This document shows, in pieces, positions 33,027 through 38,609 of a stretch of 38,609 nt of DNA; within the stretch, counting starts at the first letter, position 1, and every line of letters begins with the position of its first letter. A program made the position numbers and the translations under genes. The DNA comes from Psilocybe azurescens (taxonomy: Eukaryota > Basidiomycota > Agaricomycetes > Agaricales > Agrocybaceae): NCBI GenBank assembly GCA_023853785.1, contig JAJIRX010000015.1, forward strand, positions 1 through 38,609, given 5' to 3'. The notes below the pieces were generated by a model, which did no database searches, was not told the DNA's origin, and saw nothing but the letters and a program-made list of their open reading frames with translations.

Positions 33027-34686
33027 TCAAAGATGTGGAACGAAACTACCCCAATCAATATCTAAATATATATCAGGAGACAAGTCTCTAAGCAAGTAAA
33101 ACGCTTCAAACAAGAGAATGAGACGAGCTATAACGTAAAACAGAAGCATGAAAACGCAGAAAAACAACACGATGATAGTAATCAAATCCATTACGCTGTC
33201 AAGTAAGGTAGTTTTCTTCATTTAACCCATCCATGCGTTCTTCGAGGCCGGCTGCTTGCAAGAAAGCGGCTGCAACTGGAAAAGAAGTGATAAAGAGAGA
33301 AAGAATACGCCATATTGTCCGCTCGGCTGGAGTCGGGTACTGGAAGGACCAGGGGATGCAATGAATTGCACCGAATACGGTGCCAGTCAATCCGAATATG
33401 TATGTCAGGTGTTGAGACCTTTCATAAGTCATAGCGGGGAATAAAAGTAGGCACCTTGTCACTTCCAGGCTTTGCTTCTTCACTCTCGGTCGATCCAAAC
33501 AGTTCGGACACCGGTCTTAAAAACACCAAAATCAAGAGCATGGGCCATCGAAGAAAAAGCAGGAAGAAAATGTTGAAATTGCGACATTCATGTCGGAGCA
33601 AGTAGAAAAGGCGTGACGTTCGTTGGCGAACAATGGTTTTGAAAGATTTGAATTGGCGGAGACAAAATGCAAGTGGCCTGAGCAGAGGAGTTTTGGAAAG
33701 TTCTGACTGTATATTAAATCAATCAAAAAGACAGAAAGGGGCAGCCACGAGATACGTACTTGAGTTTGATCGATATCTGACTGTGTCTCCTCGGCTCTCA
33801 GCAAATCCTCAAGCTGCTCGGCATCGCGAGCGTCAGTAATTTGAAATTCTTCTGCTCGGTGCAGTTCATTTTTGTGCGCATAGTTTGACGTCGGCTTGAG
33901 ATAGACCCGAATGCGACATTGAACATCCAAAGGTTTATGCCACCAAAGAAAGTACATCACTGCGTTCATGCTGGCAAATGCCACAGTCACGATTTCGAGT
34001 TCGGTCAAGCTGAGACCTTGGACTCCGCGTGCAATGCATTGTGTTATAAACCAGGTGGTTTGTAAGACGACAAGTCCCTTGCTAAGAAAATCGCCTTTAC
34101 TCTTGTCTGCCAGGTCTTCCTCCGTCACTGACGGAAGTTCGATTTCATCTGATGCTTCCAGTTCTTTGAAAAGCGAAACGGTGAGAGTTCCCAAATCTTC
34201 GTCGTCTTTGTATAGTACGAAGCCTCCCATGATAAGAAAAAAGCATGGGTCATCGTCCATGAGTGTTCTATGATCAATCGAACACGTCAATCAAGTTGAA
34301 TGGCATCAAAACACTTGTCACTAACTTTTATATTCTTGTGTGATGTGCCGCGCAGATATCCATTGTCTGATAGACCAGGATAGAATTAGTTCTGGTCCTA
34401 TCAGGCCCCAGAACATCAGCCTTGCACGATGTAGACTTTTCTGGAACCAATTCTCTCCTGGAGGGGAGACATTGGGGTGTATAGACACCCACGTACACAC
34501 GAAGATCGTGGCTATACAGCTCCAGATGATATCAATAAGACTCCTAGTATCCGGGCAGATACATTGCAGTAGATCGTCATCAGCAGCTCGCAGACCTATT
34601 TGGTGAAACGCGTTCAAGGGCACCGCTTGCGTTCCATATCCATTGAAAAATGACAAAGAAAGTATACTGAGGAGGACAAGAAGCAT
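33027..34686 (-). CDS. Multi-span membrane protein of an Agaricomycete-specific family
   Basis: Exons on the minus strand: 34686-34326, 34267-33760 and 33706 to 33027, where a final short intron or frame break lies near 33190-33220. The protein begins with a hydrophobic signal-like stretch (MLLVLLSILSLSFFNGYG). Family blocks follow: CPDTRSLIDIIWSC, IATIFVCTWVSIHPNV, IGPELILSWSIRQW, LIMGGFVLY, DKSKGDFLSKGLVVLQTTWF, ITQCIARGVQGLSLTELEIV, FLWWHKPLDV, VFGAIHCIPWSFQYP and LLRDLSP near the C-terminus (stop 33027). Frame breaks sit at the A-run 34237-34242, the G-run 33436-33439 and perhaps the T-run 33212-33215, each fitting a one-base run-length error. The family is common in mushrooms, with no known function. 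Confidence 0.85.
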
Positions 34687-35605
34687 TAAGTCGGACAGCT
34701 TTGATACGGGTCAAGACTCAGTGGTGGTCGTTTACACCCCCAATATGATTTGCCGACATGCGTTTTCTGGTTCAACTTCAATGGTTGACAGGCTTTTCTG
34801 GGCAACGCAGCTAACCAATTCCCGTCAGGTCACTGACACGTGCCTTAGAACTCAGACTCCGACGCCTTAATTAGTTCGTTTCTGCCTCCTCGTCTTGACC
34901 ATACATATTCCACAGTTGACTCTTCCCCGATGCTCTTTACTCGCTTTGACGCACATTTCAATCAAAAGAAAAGAAAGACAGCTTTTGACGGCATAAAAAT
35001 TCTTGGCTGCTCCCTTGATGCGCCTGAAATTGCAATGGTAGGCCTGCGAGCCTGAGGCAACTGCTCAAGATTATCACTTCTGTGTCGTATTTGAAACGGC
35101 TATAATCTTGGCTCTGGAGCTAAGTCGGGGCTGGCTGTTAACTGGAAGCAATTGGAATCCTATATATCTATAGATGCTGTAAGGTCCAGCACATGATCAA
35201 AGATAATGACAACTGCACAAGGCAGTAAGCTCTATTATAACGTGTCTTACTTATAAGCCTAGCGCGCTATTAACGGGGAGCGTTTGTTATGAATCTGCCA
35301 CCTCCTTGATCCTGACTCTTCTTAACACGTTCAGCCTTAGATAGCATTCACACCAATCCGACTCTCCTATTTCCGCCCTCTTCAGTGCCATCATCTACTA
35401 TCCTAATTATAGTACTTCAGGGGTTGGCGGATCTGCAGGTACTCCCGAGTCATCCCTGTCGAAAATATATTCCGCACAGGCCGGTTCATTGCAACAATTA
35501 CCTGATAGCACTGCATCCAGATAAGGTCTTGATATATTTTGGACCTATTATAAGTAACCATCTCCTAGTGGGAAGTCGGTTTAGCAGCCTCTTGCTGGAG
35601 TCAGA
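34687..35605. other. Divergent intergenic region, nothing recognised
   Basis: Separates the minus-strand membrane-protein gene from the + strand DUF6533-like gene, so it should hold both promoters. AT-rich words such as TATATATCTATAG (about 35161) are present. A 78-codon frame at 35385-35621 resembles nothing known. Confidence 0.4.
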
Positions 35606-37412
35606 ATGCCTCCCTCCGTAGTTTATGAATTGTGTGTTTTCATTTTAGCACCTTCATAATGGCGAGCTGATCACTTCTATTCCTGTCTATTATCAGTGCG
35701 TTTGTCTGCTGCAGCATTGCAGCTGTTGGTGCGTCTATGCTAAAGATATTCACCATAGTAGCAATAAACTAACGATTACTTCTGGATAGCTCTCCTCATA
35801 TGGGACCATGTCATCACTTTTGGAAGAGAGGTCCAGGTCTTTTGGTCGCGCAAAATTTCTGGTCCAGCTGTTCTGTACGGCTTGTTACGATACGGAACCC
35901 TGTTCGAGAAGATCGCAGTTATGCTTTTGGCTTCATGGTACATGACGCCTCATGTGAGTAAATTTCATCTGCTAAATGTTTATAATTCTCACTTAAGACA
36001 TTGTCCTATGTATGACAGGGATGCAACGTTGCGGTTCGGTTCCAAATCTTTCCGATGGTCCTGAGATCTCTTGGATACGGAAGTGAGTAGTTGCGAATTC
36101 GAGAATGCTCTTTCAAATCTGACAGCTGTAACAGTGTTTTCTGCATTGCGGGTATACGCCCTTCGTAGGAATCAATGGCCCCTAGCTGTCTTTGTCTTTT
36201 TACTCTGTTTACCTTCACTCGTGATGCCTGCGGTAATGACATCCTGACTTATCGCACTGCCACCCAAATCTGATGAAAAGAATCCCATTAGTATGTGTAT
36301 GCGCATCAATGGTCTCCTGCCAATGGGGTTAATGTTTTTGGGTGCGCGTTGGCATACAAGGCGTCTCAGGTAGAGCATACGCGATGTGTAAGTTTCTCTG
36401 CCTCCATGGCTTTGTCAGGGCTCTGAACACCGACCTTACAGAAGTGTGATTTCCGACGAACAGACAATTCTGCATAAACTCACCACATTCAATCAGTGAG
36501 AATCGCTGGACTCGTGGCCGACCTGCTCGGGGAGTTCATCGTTGTCGTTGTAACTATCAACAGGACGTTCCATTTGAGAAAGCAGGCCATACCTCTAGAA
36601 GCAGACAAAAAAGACCCGGCTTGATGCATCTATTTCTGCGAGACGGTGATTACTTCCTACATTTTTGTAGATTGATACATATCTGACTTTATCAATGCTA
36701 GGGAGCGTCTATTTTGTGTACGTTTATCTCCGCATTTTGGATATTTATGATAGAGATCTTTACGCCGAGCCATTCTCCAGCGCATTGCTGATCTTGTCAC
36801 TCGCTGACATGTTGGTCCTTGTGGTAAGTGTTGCTACGTATACCCTTTCGTCATCGGGTTTAGACTAACTTACCATCATCATCAAGTTCGATCATGTTGT
36901 GAGTTTTAGGAAGGTAGTATTCACCGCAGACCGTTCTTTACTGACAGGCGTCTGAATGAAAGCCATCGTTCACAACTCGCTACGATTACTGGGTAGTGCC
37001 ATATTATACACCTGTGTAAGTGTCACTCGTTCTATCACCGATGTTGCTTACACTGACTTTCGAGACACACGTCAGGTTCCGGACGATCATAATTTCCCGA
37101 TTCCTTCTGATGCTTCGGAGCATATACTACGAAGAAAGCAACAACGGACCTGAGGCGGATGGAGATGCGCCTCTTGGCCCGTATAAGTTCCAGTCCAGAG
37201 TGATAGGGACTATGGGCGCCCCTGTCGACTCGCAATTCGACGATTACTCTGGTCCCGAGCCCTGGGAGGAGGAGGACGATGATATCGTTTTCTCCAGCGA
37301 CCCGCTCGCCAGTGGATTGCTTGATATGGATCCCCTCTCGCGAATCCGAATCGTCAAACAACCGCAGCAAAGAGTGCTGCACACCCTCAGAGGCGCCCGC
37401 TTCAATAATTGA
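35606..37412 (+). CDS. DUF6533-like seven-span membrane protein
   Basis: A family of integral membrane proteins of unknown function, expanded in Agaricomycetes. The start near 35606 (MPPSVVYEL) is tentative; the first clear membrane block is at about 35660-35728. Then follow ALLIWDHVITFGREVQVFWSRK (about 35791 on), the family signature, and IFPMVLRSLGYG. Next come VFSALRVYALRRNQWPLAVF, VRIAGLVADLLGEFIVVVVT, GSVYFVYVYLRILDIY and SSALLILSLADMLVLV. The last exon has SRFLLMLRSIYYEES, then an acidic, soluble tail (EPWEEEDDDIVFSS) to TGA at 37410-37412. Frame breaks are visible near 36498 and at the A-run 36607-36612. Exon ends in the last third are uncertain. The gene converges on the TDT transporter gene with a gap of only 67 bases. 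Confidence 0.78.
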
Positions 37413-37479
37413 AACTTAGAAAAACGAGGAAGGCTGGCTTGAGGCCGGCAGCATTTATATGTTTAAGCACCATGTATAA

Positions 37480-38609
37480 TCATACGACATTGTTATTAGG
37501 GCTTTCCCGCATATTTAATCTTGAGTTTTGTCTCTGCGATGATCGTCGCCTCGATTTGCGTTCTGAATCTCTTATGACGTCCTGCTCGGTCGATATGAAT
37601 ATCCGACCTGTCACGAAAGCAGTGATAGTCAGGATAAACAGGACCGTCCATACAACTAGCATGGCAATCGCCAATACTTTATGCAGGGTGTGGAATCCTG
37701 AGATATCAAAGATATCGCCCAACAAACGCAGTGTGGCTATCCAACCAACCACATATACGAAGGTATCAGCGATACTAAGCAGAGCTAACCTTGAAGAGTA
37801 AGAAAAACTCCCACCATTTGGGAAACACCCAACAGCTCAAGATGTCTTTGAGTCCAAGCCGTTAGGCACTTGAACCATATGGAAGGGCACCAAATAAGAA
37901 TACGGTAAGACCGAATGGTTACGCTGCATAGAACATTTGACGGCAACATATATCTCCGGCACTCGTGGAAACAAGACCATCGCGATAACCTGCATCGAGG
38001 CAATTCGTAAATCGAGAGAATTGCAATGATATTAACTCACAGAATGCTTCTTTTCCCAGATTAATCAACGCCAATGCTGTGAAGCTCAGGACCACAAACA
38101 ATGAAACTGAGTTTGCTTGATGTCCTTCGAGGAAGCCCGTCTGTATTCAGAAATATGAACATTGTTCATCAATGAAGTTCATCACAATGATCAGACGAAT
38201 GATGTAAATACAAATGTAGAAGAAGGTCATGAAGTGAGCCAAGACCTGTCGAATTCGGCTCAGTGAATTCCATGTGAACAATAGGCAAAACAGAACCTTG
38301 GAAAAAATAACCAACGAGGAGAACGCCTAGACATCTGCGGGTCATCGATCCAATACCGTTAAGACTGATGCAGCAACAACTCCTGTGAGCATGAGGGGAA
38401 ATATCTTGAATTCAAACAACCGTTAATGGAAGAACGGATTGCTAGAGAGGCAGACATCGACACTGACAAGAAAGCGTATCCTGGCGTAAACGCAGTCAAA
38501 TCGTGCGGGTGATTGAACCATATCATCAACATCACAAAGGAAGTGACGAGCGAAAATGCGACGTAAAGCCTATGGCCAAACAGTAAGAACATATGTGATG
38601 AGTTTAAAG
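37480..38609 (-). CDS. TDT / voltage-dependent anion channel family transporter, C-terminal part
   Basis: A tellurite-resistance/dicarboxylate-type transporter (the family of fission-yeast Mae1 malate permease and the Ssu1 sulfite pump), acting in the plasma membrane. The gene enters from beyond the right edge, so the N-terminus is missing. Blocks from the edge inward: FTPGYAFLS, LTGVVAASVLTVL, LGVLLVGYFFQ, HFMTFFYICIYIIRLI, TGFLEGHQAN, LSFTALALINLGKEAF, LVSTSAGDI, FGLTVFLFGALPYG and the final exon WIATLRLLGDIFDISGFHTL with a last membrane span and a basic tail, stop 37480-37482. Frames shift between several blocks (for example near 38345 and 37870-37940), as elsewhere in the window. Substrate (malate, sulfite or other) cannot be decided. 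Confidence 0.78.

Overview
The window looks like nuclear DNA of a filamentous basidiomycete, most likely an Agaricomycete. Genes are split by many short GT-AG introns of about 45-75 bases. Promoters are pyrimidine-rich, and several predicted proteins belong to families expanded mainly in mushroom-forming fungi. No rRNA, tRNA or CRISPR array is visible.

Layout, left to right. A ten-exon aldo-keto reductase gene lies at 0.8-2.3 kb. The next 6 kb is gene-poor; it holds one copy of a dispersed, hairpin-bearing repeat (about 3.0-3.15 kb) and a short pogo/Tc1-type MITE flanked by TA (3440-3615). Two housekeeping genes follow on the + strand: the proteasome beta-6 subunit (8.5-10.0 kb) and the ER chaperone ROT1 (10.8-11.7 kb). 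About 5 kb of mostly pyrimidine-rich, apparently non-coding DNA comes next, then a weak hypothetical minus-strand gene (16.5-16.9 kb). A nearly complete 6.5-kb non-LTR retrotransposon (LINE) occupies 17.63-24.19 kb. It has a zinc-knuckle ORF1, an endonuclease/reverse transcriptase/RNase H ORF2, an A18 tail and a 12-14 bp target-site duplication that fixes both ends.

To the right of the LINE lie a secreted protein of unknown function (25.1-26.7 kb, +), a fast-evolving basidiomycete hypothetical protein (26.8-27.8 kb, -) and the essential Hsp90 co-chaperone gene CDC37 (28.5-30.2 kb, +). After CDC37 come a UBC-core/F-box-like fusion gene (30.5-32.4 kb, -), a multi-span membrane protein of an Agaricomycete family (33.0-34.7 kb, -), a DUF6533-like seven-span protein (35.6-37.4 kb, +) and the C-terminal part of a TDT/voltage-dependent-anion-channel type transporter that runs off the right edge (-).

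One signal runs through the whole window. Otherwise well-conserved reading frames are broken repeatedly by single-base changes, most of them in homopolymers. The breaks occur in core genes (proteasome beta-6, CDC37) as well as in the LINE and accessory genes. This points to sequence or assembly error rather than gene death in most cases, so gene coordinates given here deliberately span these breaks. The most unusual biological candidates are the E2-like plus F-box-like fusion protein, the paired structured repeat with a compensatory change in its hairpin, and two stop-free introns of length 3n in the proteasome gene.
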